Positions 36,483-45,099 of a stretch of DNA of 64,000 nt are shown here, in pieces. The notes beneath the pieces are model-generated. The model was given only the letters and a program-made list of their open reading frames with translations. It was not told the DNA's origin and searched no databases. Both the position numbers and the translations under genes were made by a program. The DNA is from Paenibacillus sp. UNC451MF (GTDB lineage Bacteria > Bacillota > Bacilli > Paenibacillales > NBRC-103111). The stretch spans positions 1-64,000 of the forward strand of contig NZ_JMLS01000012.1 of assembly GCF_000686845.1 (NCBI RefSeq), in the 5' to 3' direction. Positions within the stretch are counted from its first letter, which is position 1. Every line of letters begins with the position of its first letter.

Positions 36483-38681
36483 ATGGTGCTTCGCTTGAAT
36501 AACTTAGGGTCGGCAAAGTGGATTATGGACCAGCGATTTAATGGTCTGCAGCCTATTGATGTATATCATAAGGAATTGGCGCATGTGGAGCCTTCTGAAC
36601 ATAGCGAAGCACTTCAGAACGTGCATACGCTGGTTAGAAAGACGTTTGTGCTGGAGGAGCATGTATCGGAAGCACTGCTGCAGCTAACTGCCGACGATTA
36701 CTACAAGGTGTATGTAAACGGACAATTTGTCGGACAAGGACCCGCTCAAAGTAATTATTATCATTATTACTATAATAAATATGATGTAAGTGAATATCTC
36801 CAACAAGGTGACAATATCATTGCAGTTCATGTGTATTATCATGGGCTCATCAGTCGTTCCTACAATAGCGGAGATTATCGGCAGGGCCTCCTTGCGGAAT
36901 TGAGCGTTAATGGTTCAACTCAAGTACACACCGACAAAACCTGGAAATATACCACAGCTGAGGAGTATGGCCCAACAAGCGTTATCGGCTACAATACTCA
37001 GTTTCTTGAAAACATCGATAGTCGACTCCAGTTGAACGGCTGGCGAGAGAGGGGCTTTGATGATTCGGGGTGGTTATTCGCTTGGGAGCACTTGGAGGAT
37101 GATCATCTACTGGTGTTGCAGCCGACTCCAACCTTGTCCGTATATGAGATCAAGCCACAACAAGTTAAGCGTATAGACGAAGGGTACTTGATCGATTTTG
37201 GTCATGAAATTACCGGACAGTTCACTATGAAGGCACATGGACAATCGGGACAAACGATAGAAGTTCGGTGTGGAGAAGAATTGCTCCCGGATCAAAGGGT
37301 TCGTTATCAAATGAGATGTAATTGTACCTATCAGGAAATCTGGACTTTATCGGGCGAACGCGATGAGCTTGAATTTTACGACTATAAGGCATTCCGTTAT
37401 GTTGAGGTGATCGCTGAGGACGAGTCGGCGCTACAGCCCGAGACATTTGCCGCAATCGTGCGACACTATCCGCTGGATGAGAAGGCATGCCAGTTTGAAT
37501 CTTCGAATCCGTTATTAAACTCCATATGGTCCATCTGTGCAAATGGCATTACGTATGGAACGCAGGAAAACTACGTCGATTGCCCGTCCCGCGAAAAAGG
37601 TCAGTACCTTGGAGATAACACGGTTATTACTCATGCCCATGCTTATGTGTCCGGAGATCTGAGGATGATTCGCAAGGCGATTGAAGATTTCGCTCTGCTG
37701 TCTTCCCGGGTATGTCCTGGGCTGATGGCTGTTGCTCCAGGACATTTTATGCAGGAGATAGCGGATTTCTCCCTACAGTGGCCGATGCAGCTGCTTCAGT
37801 ACTACAAACTAAGCGGGGATCGGGAATTTTTGGAGTCCATGTACCCTGTTGCTGAACAAATGATGGATTATTTTGATCGGTACAAACGTCAAGACGGATT
37901 ACTTGACTCAGTCAATGACAAGTGGAATCTGGTCGATTGGCCGGAGAATGCAAGAGATGGCTATGATTTTTCGTTGAAGAAAGGGCATATTGAAGGCTGC
38001 CATAATGTAATTAATGCATTTTACTATGGAGCTTTGCAGTCCATGTCAGACATCCGCGAGGAGCTGCAAATGCCTCGCCGTGACGATTTGGAGGTATTCT
38101 GTGCTTCATTCCGTCATGCTTTTTATCGACCGGACCAGAAGCTGTTCGTAGATGCCGAGGGCTCGGAGCATGCTTCCCTTCATGCTAATGTTCTGCCGCT
38201 TCTATTCGGACTGGCGCCTGAGGAGGCGGTCACTTCCATCGTAGGCCTAATCCGGACGAAACGTTTCAGCTGCGGCGTGTATATGGCTTATTTTGTGCTT
38301 AAAGCTCTGGCAGCTGCAAAGGAATATGAATTGTTGTACGATTTGATTGTTTCAGATGACCTTCATTCCTGGGGAAACATGGTGAAGGAAGGGGCTACCA
38401 CCTGCTACGAGGCATGGTCGAAGGAATTAAAGTGGAACACCAGTCTATGCCATCCATGGGCTAGTGCGCCGATCCCGCTATTTATTGAGGAGATAGTCGG
38501 CTTAAAGCCTGCAAGTCCCGGCTGGGAGAAGGTGAGCTTCGAGCCGCATTTGCCCGATTCACTGCGTGAGATTCGACTAAGCTTTAGAGTTCCGGCAGGG
38601 GAAGTCCAGTTTGAGTTAAAAGATGGGTTGATAAGCCTAAATGTTCCTGAGGGAGTAGCGGTCGTTAAGCAAGTTGGATAG
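36483..38681 (+). CDS. GH78-family alpha-L-rhamnosidase-like protein
   Basis: This large protein (732 residues from ATG 36483) has the GH78 layout: an N-terminal beta domain (TADDYYKVYVNGQFVGQGPAQSNYYHYY), a jelly-roll domain, the (alpha/alpha)6 catalytic domain with ENYVDCPSREKGQYLGDNTVITHAHA, where the Glu of SREK-x-x-Y-x-G-D is the general-acid region, and the C-terminal SLCHPWASAPIPLFIEEIVGLKPASPGWEKVSFEP. It probably removes alpha-linked rhamnose from glycosides. No signal peptide is seen, so the enzyme is cytosolic. The start is uncertain: the ribosome site is weak (CAGAAAG). Confidence 0.85.
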   Translation: MVLRLNNLGSAKWIMDQRFNGLQPIDVYHKELAHVEPSEHSEALQNVHTLVRKTFVLEEHVSEALLQLTADDYYKVYVNGQFVGQGPAQSNYYHYYYNKYDVSEYLQQGDNIIAVHVYYHGLISRSYNSGDYRQGLLAELSVNGSTQVHTDKTWKYTTAEEYGPTSVIGYNTQFLENIDSRLQLNGWRERGFDDSGWLFAWEHLEDDHLLVLQPTPTLSVYEIKPQQVKRIDEGYLIDFGHEITGQFTMKAHGQSGQTIEVRCGEELLPDQRVRYQMRCNCTYQEIWTLSGERDELEFYDYKAFRYVEVIAEDESALQPETFAAIVRHYPLDEKACQFESSNPLLNSIWSICANGITYGTQENYVDCPSREKGQYLGDNTVITHAHAYVSGDLRMIRKAIEDFALLSSRVCPGLMAVAPGHFMQEIADFSLQWPMQLLQYYKLSGDREFLESMYPVAEQMMDYFDRYKRQDGLLDSVNDKWNLVDWPENARDGYDFSLKKGHIEGCHNVINAFYYGALQSMSDIREELQMPRRDDLEVFCASFRHAFYRPDQKLFVDAEGSEHASLHANVLPLLFGLAPEEAVTSIVGLIRTKRFSCGVYMAYFVLKALAAAKEYELLYDLIVSDDLHSWGNMVKEGATTCYEAWSKELKWNTSLCHPWASAPIPLFIEEIVGLKPASPGWEKVSFEPHLPDSLREIRLSFRVPAGEVQFELKDGLISLNVPEGVAVVKQVG

Positions 38682-38730
38682 TAAAGTGATTAAGGCGTTA
38701 ACGCTCCATCGCGATAATTATAGTGTAACA

Positions 38731-38774
38731 AAAAAGCTGTTCTATCCTTTTGGAGGAGAACAGCTTCTTTGTTT
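38731..38774. terminator. Bidirectional rho-independent terminator
   Basis: AAAAAAGCTGTTCT pairs with AGAACAGCTTCTTT around ATCCTTTTGGAGG. It separates the GH78 gene from the convergent SDR gene. Confidence 0.8.
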
Positions 38775-38777
38775 TGT

Positions 38778-39491
38778 TTAGGTTAGGATATGCCCGCCTT
38801 CCACATGGAGAACGGTTCCGGTTACAAATTGATTTTGGAGCAGGTAGAGTACGCTTTGTGCAACATCCTCAGCATTTCCAACACGTTGCACGGGCAGTTT
38901 ATTAGCTATCGCTGTATAGAATTGATTGCGTGCCTCCTCAGGCATTTTACTGCGTGATGGCGTATCGATTATACCGGGTGAAATGATACTAACACGGATG
39001 GGAGCGAGTTCCAGAGCAAGGGTTTGGCCGAGATTCGCAACGGCTGCATTGGCTGCTCCTAATATAGAGGAGCCGACCATTGATTTAAAAGCAACGACGC
39101 CCGAAAATAAGGTAATGGATCCGTCGGGCGAAATATGGGGTGCTCCGTACTTTACCGCGTAATATTGGCCCCAAAACTTATTATCGAACAGCTGCCGGGC
39201 TTGGGCGGTGTCGGTTTGGAGGAATGGCCCACCAGAAGTCTCCGCTGCGCTTACGACCAGATGATCGAACGGGCCAATAGTACTGAAGAAGGACTGAACC
39301 TCCTCCTCATGTGTCGTATCCAATTGATAAGCAATAGCTTGATTGCCGAGCTCTTCTTTTGCTTTTTGCAGTTTGATTTCTGAACGGCTTGCGATGATGA
39401 CTTCTGCTCCAAGGGCAGTGACTTGACGTGCAGTTTCTAAACCGATTCCTGAGCTGCCTCCGATAATGACTATTTTTTGATTTTGCAGCAT
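38778..39491 (-). CDS. Atypical SDR lacking the YxxxK motif
   Basis: This 237-residue SDR-fold protein has a clear cofactor motif (IIGGSSGIGLETA) and the C-terminal VTGTVLHVEGGHI, but the segment where catalytic Tyr and Lys should be reads SSILGAANAAVANL. The catalytic Tyr-x-x-x-Lys pair is thus absent, so normal dehydrogenase chemistry is unlikely; a dehydratase, binding or regulatory role is possible. ATG 39491 follows AGGAGGT; a longer frame starts at 39575 without a ribosome site. It is divergent from a MarR regulator at 39929. Confidence 0.8.
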   Translation of the reverse strand: MLQNQKIVIIGGSSGIGLETARQVTALGAEVIIASRSEIKLQKAKEELGNQAIAYQLDTTHEEEVQSFFSTIGPFDHLVVSAAETSGGPFLQTDTAQARQLFDNKFWGQYYAVKYGAPHISPDGSITLFSGVVAFKSMVGSSILGAANAAVANLGQTLALELAPIRVSIISPGIIDTPSRSKMPEEARNQFYTAIANKLPVQRVGNAEDVAQSVLYLLQNQFVTGTVLHVEGGHILT

Positions 39492-39699
39492 AGTTGTACC
39501 TCCTAATATTTTGAGTGATGGGTTTAGAGAAGGATAGGAAGCAGTATCTCCTCTGTTAAGAAAAGAGTGTATCAAATTACATGAATATTATATAAATAGT
39601 AATTTCATTTTGGGAAGTAGTGATATTTATTTCATATAGTATCTTGAAGTAAAGTTTTGTGATATAGATAGGATTATCGTAAGAAAATATTTGTTTTTA

Positions 39700-39861
39700 A
39701 TGCTGTGGAAAGCAAAATGGCTAGGGGAGCAGCTGTTACCGCCACATGTCTGGGGCGATACGTTGGAAGAAGTACAAGACTGCCAGAGACTCGGAGGCAA
39801 TATATTTTGTGCTATTTTAATACCAAAAAGCAGCTATATTCAACGGCTTGACCTGTTATAA
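39700..39861 (+). CDS. Possible small ORF or gene remnant (53 residues)
   Basis: An ATG at 39700 opens 53 codons (MLWKAKWLGEQLLPPHVWGD... to the stop at 39859). The composition looks coding-like (WLGEQLLPPHVWGDTLEEVQ, with balanced residues), but no ribosome site precedes it. It may be a fragment of a lost gene between the SDR and marR genes. Confidence 0.25.
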   Translation: MLWKAKWLGEQLLPPHVWGDTLEEVQDCQRLGGNIFCAILIPKSSYIQRLDLL

Positions 39862-39874
39862 TAGAAGAAACGTA

Positions 39875-39892
39875 TTCATTTTTAGGAATGAA
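39875..39892. promoter_or_regulatory. Inverted repeat before marR
   Basis: TTCATT-N6-AATGAA lies 37 bases before the marR start and downstream of a TATAAT at 39857-39862. It is a candidate autoregulatory operator. Confidence 0.4.
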
Positions 39893-39928
39893 CGGCATAG
39901 GAAATAATATAGAAAGGGAGGCACGGCT

Positions 39929-40387
39929 ATGCACGATCTAAGTTCATATGCTCTTCGTATACGAATTGCTATGCATAAAACGCAGCGGGAAATAGCTAAC
40001 ATTATGCAGAGTCAGTTTCAGCTGGAGCTTACAAGGGCACAATTCTATATCCTTAAACTAATATCCGAGGATGGTCCGTGTACAATTACTCAACTATCCA
40101 AGAAGTTTGGCATCAATACAAGTACGGTATCGACAATGATTAACAAACTAGTTCTCGATGAATTAATCTCCCGTGAATATAGTAACGATGACCGAAGAAA
40201 AGTTTTTGTTTCTATAACCCAGCATGGAAGTGACGTGCTCAAGCAGGAGCTGCTGCATTACAGTCAAATATTAGAACGGTACCTATCTCCTTTAAACCAA
40301 GAGGAGCTTGAAACCTTTGTAAATATATTTGAAAAGATCGTCCAAGCGAACAATGACAAAGCGGAAACAGTAAGTGTAAAAACGTAA
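39929..40387 (+). CDS. MarR-family transcriptional regulator
   Basis: This 152-residue MarR protein has its winged helix at TITQLSKKFGINTSTVSTMINKLVLDELISREYSNDDRRKV (about residues 53-93). It probably represses itself and the divergent SDR gene at 38778-39491 through sites in the 440-base intergenic region, of which TTCATT-N6-AATGAA (39875-39892) is the best candidate. AAAGGGAGGC precedes ATG 39929. The ligand is unknown. Confidence 0.86.
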   Translation: MHDLSSYALRIRIAMHKTQREIANIMQSQFQLELTRAQFYILKLISEDGPCTITQLSKKFGINTSTVSTMINKLVLDELISREYSNDDRRKVFVSITQHGSDVLKQELLHYSQILERYLSPLNQEELETFVNIFEKIVQANNDKAETVSVKT

Positions 40388-40507
40388 GCGTTTTAAGTAA
40401 ACAGGGCTGCGAACTAATCAGCAGCTTATTTATACATTCATGATTTAAGGACAGCCAAGAGAAGCTTGCAATCATAGTTAGAGCCTTAAGAGGGGGAAAT
40501 GGGTTGC

Positions 40508-41464
40508 ATGGGATATTTGGATCGTAAAATAGCAGATTTATATCAGTACACTCCGGAGCTAACGGCTCCCGAGGATCTGCACCTTTATTGGAGCAAGACG
40601 CTGGAACAATTGTCTCAGCGCGGTTCGGTCGCAGCCGAGCGGCAGCAAGTGTCTACAACGATGCGGGGCGTACAGGCGTATCAAGTGAACTATCAAGGCT
40701 ATGATGAAACGAAGGTCTCCGGATGGTATCTTATCCCGAGCATGTGGAAGGAGAATACGTACCCTTGTGTCGTCCTTTTTCATGGATATGCGGGAAGCAG
40801 CGGGCTTCCGGAAAGCTATGCCCCATGGTTGTTGGCAGGCATAGCGGTATTTGCAATCGACCTTCGAGGGCAGACGGGAAGTACCGGCGATTTGCTGCCT
40901 CAAGAAGGAGGCATGGCAAAGGGTTGGATTACCAAAGGCATTGATGACAAAGATAGTTGCTATTATAAAGCGCTGGTGATAGATTGTCTGCGGGCGGTAG
41001 ATTGGGCTGCGGAGCAGCCGGAAATCGATCCGAGTCGTATTGGCGTAGCGGGCGCCAGCCAAGGGGGCGGTCTTGCCATGATCGTAAGCGCATTGAGCCG
41101 GAAGCCTGCCTTTGCTATTGCGGACATACCGAACATGTGTCATATGGATTGGGGAATCTTTCATTCTACAGGCTCGTTGACTGAGGCCGCGGATTATGTC
41201 TCTCAATATCCTGACCGTTGGGAGAAGGTCATGCGTACGCTCAGTTATTTTGATAATATGAACTTGGCTGATCGAATCGAGATTCCCATATTAGTATCGG
41301 TTAGCTTGAAAGACCCTGTCTGCATGCCAGAGACGGTGTTTGCAGCTTATAACCGGATCGAATCTGATAAAGAGCTGCATATATATCCGTTCAGAGGGCA
41401 TTCTACAGGGGAGAAGCATTTGCGCAAAGTGCTGGAATTCGCTCAGCGGCAGGTTGGGCGTTAA
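40508..41464 (+). CDS. CE7-family acetyl xylan esterase / cephalosporin deacetylase
   Basis: This 318-residue alpha/beta hydrolase belongs to carbohydrate esterase family 7. The catalytic Ser is in GVAGASQGGGLAMIVSAL, the Asp in SVSLKDPVCMPETV and the His in RGHSTGEKHL; the family RGQ motif is in IDLRGQTGST. The N terminus LYQYTPELTAPEDLHLYWSKTLEQL is typical. It removes acetyl groups from xylooligosaccharides or related sugars inside the cell. The start is ATG 40508 after AGGGGGAA; 40499 is too close to the ribosome site. It stands alone with its own terminator. Confidence 0.9.
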   Translation: MGYLDRKIADLYQYTPELTAPEDLHLYWSKTLEQLSQRGSVAAERQQVSTTMRGVQAYQVNYQGYDETKVSGWYLIPSMWKENTYPCVVLFHGYAGSSGLPESYAPWLLAGIAVFAIDLRGQTGSTGDLLPQEGGMAKGWITKGIDDKDSCYYKALVIDCLRAVDWAAEQPEIDPSRIGVAGASQGGGLAMIVSALSRKPAFAIADIPNMCHMDWGIFHSTGSLTEAADYVSQYPDRWEKVMRTLSYFDNMNLADRIEIPILVSVSLKDPVCMPETVFAAYNRIESDKELHIYPFRGHSTGEKHLRKVLEFAQRQVGR

Positions 41465-41492
41465 TGCTATTAGCGCCTACACTGTATTTAAC

Positions 41493-41534
41493 TAAGCCGT
41501 TCTATCTGCCCACGAGGAGAAGGACGGCTTTTTT
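41493..41534 (+). terminator. Rho-independent terminator
   Basis: AAGCCGTTCT pairs with AGGACGGCTT, followed by TTTTT. Confidence 0.75.
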
Positions 41535-41590
41535 CAATAGGATAGAATAAGTATGACAAATGCGTTTGGACAGGAACGGGGGAGGCAACG

Positions 41591-42184
41591 ATGAATTCGC
41601 TATTTAACAAATATTATGACAGGTTAATGCGTCCCTTGGAGAGCCGGGCATTCCACTCCATTCGGAAGGAGCTCATTGAGCAGGTGGATGGGACCGTATT
41701 GGAGGTTGGTTCGGGTACGGGGGTGAACTTCAAGTATTATCAGCATGCGGATAAAGTATTTGCCGTCGAACCGGATGAGATGATGCTGGGACAATCACTT
41801 GTGCATGTTGATCGGCTTACCGTACCTATCGAAGTTGTAAGAGCGGGTGCAGAGCAGCTTCCTTTTCAGGATGATTCGTTTGATTGTGTCGTATGTACTC
41901 TTGTGTTTTGTACGATACCAGATCCAGTGACAGCGTGGTATGAAATCAAAAGAGTATGCAAACCGGGAGGACGCATTTTTGTTTTTGAGCATGTGAGATT
42001 AAACAATCCTTTGTGGGGAACTTTGCAGGACTGGCTGACGCCCTGGTGGAAAAGATGCTGCGGAGGTTGTCATTTGAATCGTAACACATTGGATGACATA
42101 CAACGAGCTGGATTTAATGTAACGAATATAGATCGGAGATATAAGGGACTGATATTGGTTGCAAAAGCCGTTAATAATAAATAA
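41591..42184 (+). CDS. Class I SAM-dependent methyltransferase
   Basis: This 197-residue protein is a class I methyltransferase. It has motif I VLEVGSGTGVNFKYY, the acidic residue closing motif II (VFAVEPDEMML), and VRAGAEQLPFQDDSFDCVVCTLVFC, followed by EIKRVCKPGGRIFVFEHV. The last part resembles the Methyltransf_11/UbiE group. AGGCAACGATG gives the start with GGGGGAGG upstream. No neighbour specifies the substrate; it ends 63 bases before the first CstR-type palindrome. Confidence 0.85.
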   Translation: MNSLFNKYYDRLMRPLESRAFHSIRKELIEQVDGTVLEVGSGTGVNFKYYQHADKVFAVEPDEMMLGQSLVHVDRLTVPIEVVRAGAEQLPFQDDSFDCVVCTLVFCTIPDPVTAWYEIKRVCKPGGRIFVFEHVRLNNPLWGTLQDWLTPWWKRCCGGCHLNRNTLDDIQRAGFNVTNIDRRYKGLILVAKAVNNK

Positions 42185-42246
42185 TGCCGTATGTTGGTTA
42201 AATAAGAACACTTGACTAAAGCAAACGAAAGGATTATAGTGTTTAC

Positions 42247-42363
42247 ATACCCCATGGGGTATGATGTTTATAAAATACATGCTCGATAAGATTGGATTAA
42301 CAAAGAGAGGATCGGTAAATGCCGACTCATTTTTTTTATCCTAAAGCATACCCCATGGGGTAT
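42247..42363. promoter_or_regulatory. Two CstR/CsoR-type operators
   Basis: The perfect palindrome ATACCCCATGGGGTAT occurs at 42247-42262 and again at 42348-42363, 101 bases apart. This is the operator type of the persulfide sensor CstR (and CsoR relatives). The first lies between a TTTACA (-35-like) and an A/T-rich -10 region. Both precede the persulfide-detoxification genes at 42426-44596. Confidence 0.8.
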
Positions 42364-42425
42364 TTAGTGGATTAAATGCCATGAGTTTAGACATGATGAC
42401 GAGCTAGAGAATGGAGGATACTTAA

Positions 42426-43556
42426 ATGCAAGGTATGACATCAGCACAATTAACTCAAAAATTGTTGTCCAGTGAGCCTTTGTTCATTTTGGATGTGCGC
42501 AATGAAACGGATTTTAACGATTGGAAGATCGAAGGGAAGCAAATCCAGCATATGAACATACCTTATTTCGACCTGCTGGATGGAGTTGAGGCTATCATAA
42601 ATCAAATTCCTGATGACCGGGAAGTTCTGGTCGTATGTGCGAAAGAAGGCTCCTCGATATTTGTAGCGGAGCAATTGATCGGGCAGGGAAAAACCAATGT
42701 TTCTTACTTAATCGGTGGAATGAAAGCATGGAGCGAGCATCTGGAGCCCGTCAAGATCGGAGACCTTAAGGATGGGGGTGCCATCTATCAGTTTGTTCGG
42801 ATAGGCAAAGGCTGTTTATCCTATATGGTCATTTCTCAAGGTGAAGCTGCGGTTATAGATGCGGTTCGCATGACGGATGTATTTGTAAGGTTTGCCGACG
42901 AGCATCGCGTGCAGATTAAGCATACGATCGATACTCACCTCCACGCGGATCATATTTCCGGAGGCCGACATTTGGCCGAACAAACAGATGCATCGTATTG
43001 GCTTCCGCCGAAAGATGCGAACGAAGTGACATTTCATTATGAGAAGCTAGAGGAAGGGAATCGGCTTGTTGTAGGTCAAACCGCGATTCAAATTCAGCCG
43101 GTGTATTCACCGGGGCATACGATAGGCAGTACATCTTTAATCATCGATGACCAGTATCTGATGTCGGGAGATATCTTATTCGTTGCTTCGATTGGACGTC
43201 CTGATTTGGCCGGTAAAGCTGAAGATTGGGTTAGCGATCTTAGAACCACCTTATATGATCGCTATAAACAATTGTCAGAGGATTTAATTGTGCTCCCTGC
43301 CCACTTTGGCAAAATAACGGAGTTGGGCAATCGTGGGCAAGTGACGGCCCGTCTGGGTGATTTGTTCAAGCAAAATCCAGGGCTGAATATTGCTGATGAA
43401 GCTGAGTTTAGAAACTCCGTCACGCAAAACTTACCCCCTCAGCCTAACGCTTATCAAGAAATACGCCAAACCAATATGGGGAAAATAACACCAACGGACG
43501 AGGAACAACGCGAAATGGAAATAGGTCCTAACCGCTGTGCGGTCCATGATGTGTAA
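42426..43556 (+). CDS. Rhodanese-metallo-beta-lactamase persulfide dioxygenase fusion
   Basis: This 376-residue protein has an N-terminal rhodanese domain ([12 protein letters not shown], active-site loop VVCAKEGSS) and a C-terminal metallo-beta-lactamase domain with the iron motif [11 protein letters not shown] and further ligands in YSPGHTIGS and SGDILF. This CstB-like architecture oxidises low-molecular-weight persulfides to thiosulfate or sulfite. The domain order (rhodanese first) and single rhodanese domain differ from S. aureus CstB. GGAGGATAC precedes ATG 42426. It is the first gene of a CstR-controlled operon. Confidence 0.87.
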   Translation: MQGMTSAQLTQKLLSSEPLFILDVRNETDFNDWKIEGKQIQHMNIPYFDLLDGVEAIINQIPDDREVLVVCAKEGSSIFVAEQLIGQGKTNVSYLIGGMKAWSEHLEPVKIGDLKDGGAIYQFVRIGKGCLSYMVISQGEAAVIDAVRMTDVFVRFADEHRVQIKHTIDTHLHADHISGGRHLAEQTDASYWLPPKDANEVTFHYEKLEEGNRLVVGQTAIQIQPVYSPGHTIGSTSLIIDDQYLMSGDILFVASIGRPDLAGKAEDWVSDLRTTLYDRYKQLSEDLIVLPAHFGKITELGNRGQVTARLGDLFKQNPGLNIADEAEFRNSVTQNLPPQPNAYQEIRQTNMGKITPTDEEQREMEIGPNRCAVHDV

Positions 43557-43601
43557 AAGGCTTGAAGCAAAGCCATGATAATAAGGGGAGGTCTATGACT
43601 T

Positions 43602-44174
43602 ATGACAGAACTGTCTGTAAATCAAACGTTGGATTGCAAAGGGCTTGCCTGTCCGTTACCCGTAGTGCGAACAAAGAAGGCAATGGAAGCATTGAACGCG
43701 GGCGAGGTTTTGGAAGTGGTTGCGACGGATAAAGGCTCCGTTGCGGATCTTAAGAGCTGGTCGGGCCGAACAGGCCATCAATATATAGGGTTGAAAGAAG
43801 AAAATGGCGCCTTCCGTCATTTTATTCGTAAAGCGGAAGCATCCGATACCAAAGAAGAAATGAAGCATGCGGTTATAGCGACAAACGATGAGGTTCACAG
43901 CAAATTGGCATCGGGTGACAAGCTCCATATTTTGGATGTACGGGAACCTGCTGAGTTTGCATTTGGCCGCATTCCTGGAGCAATTTCTATCCCTCTGGGT
44001 GACTTGGAGAAAAGGCTGAATCAGTTTGATCCGTGCGCTGAATATTACGTCGTATGCCGTACGGGCAACCGAAGTGATTCGGCATGCCAAATGCTATCGG
44101 CCAAGGGCTTCCACAACGTGAAAAACGTAACTCCCGGGATGTCGCAGTGGACTTATGAGATAGAGAATGACTAA
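43602..44174 (+). CDS. TusA-rhodanese fusion protein
   Basis: This 190-residue protein has an N-terminal TusA/SirA sulfur-carrier domain (LDCKGLACPLPVVRTKKAM, with the persulfide Cys in CPLP) and a C-terminal rhodanese domain (LHILDVREPAEFAFGRIPGA, active-site loop VCRTGNRS with its Cys). It resembles S. aureus CstA in carrying sulfur between partners. AAGGGGAGG precedes the start, for which ATG 43602 is the better placed. It lies 45 bases after the persulfide dioxygenase gene and passes sulfane sulfur between TusA, rhodanese and the DsrE-type protein encoded next. Confidence 0.87.
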   Translation: MTELSVNQTLDCKGLACPLPVVRTKKAMEALNAGEVLEVVATDKGSVADLKSWSGRTGHQYIGLKEENGAFRHFIRKAEASDTKEEMKHAVIATNDEVHSKLASGDKLHILDVREPAEFAFGRIPGAISIPLGDLEKRLNQFDPCAEYYVVCRTGNRSDSACQMLSAKGFHNVKNVTPGMSQWTYEIEND

Positions 44175-44197
44175 TAGATTAAGGAGATGAACTCATC

Positions 44198-44596
44198 ATG
44201 ACTAACAAAAAAGTAGCACTTATAGCATCATCCGGCGGTCTGGAGACAGCCTATAAAGTGTTGAATATTGCCACGGCGGCAGCGGCATTGGATGCGGAGG
44301 TAGCGATATTCTTCACCTTCGAAGGCTTGTCGATTATTCATAAAGATTCGGAGCAGCTGCTTCAGCTCAAGCCAGGCAACGAAGGTTTGGCGGAAGGATT
44401 CAAGCGTGCTAACGTACCTTCCATCCAAGAGCTGATGAACATTGCCAAAGAGTCGGGTGTGCGGCTTATCGGCTGTCAGATGACGATAGATGTCATGGGC
44501 TTGCAGCAGGAACATTTTATTGATGGAGTAGAGCTCGGGGGCGCTGCGACATTCCTCGATTTTGCCTTCGATGCTCAGGTGAGCTTAAATTTCTAG
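44198..44596 (+). CDS. DsrE/DsrF-like sulfur-relay protein
   Basis: This 132-residue protein is a DsrE/F-type sulfur-trafficking protein. It has the family N terminus KVALIASSGGLETAYKVLNIATAAAALDAEVAIFFTFEGL and the region VRLIGCQMTIDVMGL with a conserved Cys. In S. aureus a DsrE domain is fused into CstA; here it is a separate protein, the third gene of the operon, 23 bases after the TusA-rhodanese gene. AAGGAGATG precedes ATG 44198. A terminator at 44603 closes the operon. Confidence 0.85.
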   Translation: MTNKKVALIASSGGLETAYKVLNIATAAAALDAEVAIFFTFEGLSIIHKDSEQLLQLKPGNEGLAEGFKRANVPSIQELMNIAKESGVRLIGCQMTIDVMGLQQEHFIDGVELGGAATFLDFAFDAQVSLNF

Positions 44597-44602
44597 GTCC
44601 CT

Positions 44603-44647
44603 AAAAACATCATTGGCATTCGATTGCTAATGATGTTTTTATTTTTT
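44603..44647 (+). terminator. Rho-independent terminator
   Basis: AAAAACATCATT pairs with AATGATGTTTTT around GGCA-TTCGA-TTGC, followed by ATTTTTT. Confidence 0.85.
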
Positions 44648-44715
44648 ACATAAATTCAATCGATTTAACACAACATGTTTTTATGAAAATTGGTCAAGAA
44701 ACGAGGGGGACATGT

Positions 44716-45099
44716 ATGTTTCATTATACAGTAGAAACAAGCAAGTCCGTCGATGAAGCTATTACTTCATTGGAGGATAGCTTGAAGCAAGAAAACTTCG
44801 GCGTACTGTGGCACTTAGATATGAGACAGAAATTAGATGAAAAAGGAGTCGGGTTTGACACCGATTATCATATTCTTGAAGTATGCAATCCTGTAGAAGC
44901 CAAAAGGGTATTAAGTGAAAACTCCATCGTTGGCTATTTTTTGCCTTGTAAAATAGCAGTTTTTGAAAAGAACAGTAAGACTCACATCGGTATGCCTAAG
45001 CCAACAGCACTAATCGGCATGGTTGAAGGAGCTTCACTTCAAGCTATAGCCACGGAAGTAGAAAGTAGATTAATTTCTTGCATTGATAAATGTACATAA
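44716..45099 (+). CDS. DUF302 family protein
   Basis: This 127-residue protein has a single DUF302 domain (MFHYTVETSKSVDEAITSLE ... VLWHLDMRQKLDEKG ... HILEVCNPVEAKRVL ... LPCKIAVFEK). DUF302 proteins are small alpha/beta proteins frequently found near sulfur-oxidation and metal-stress genes; their function is unknown. ATG 44716 follows GAGGGGGAC; the frame from 44683 has no ribosome site. It is 120 bases after the persulfide operon and behind its terminator, so it may be transcribed separately. Confidence 0.82.
   Translation: MFHYTVETSKSVDEAITSLEDSLKQENFGVLWHLDMRQKLDEKGVGFDTDYHILEVCNPVEAKRVLSENSIVGYFLPCKIAVFEKNSKTHIGMPKPTALIGMVEGASLQAIATEVESRLISCIDKCT

Noticed and set aside
42319-42375. An 18-codon frame (MPTHFFYPKAYPMGYLVD) between the two CstR-type palindromes
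   Set aside because: It runs through the second operator, which dictates most of its C-terminal codons, so it is more likely a by-product of the palindrome than a gene.
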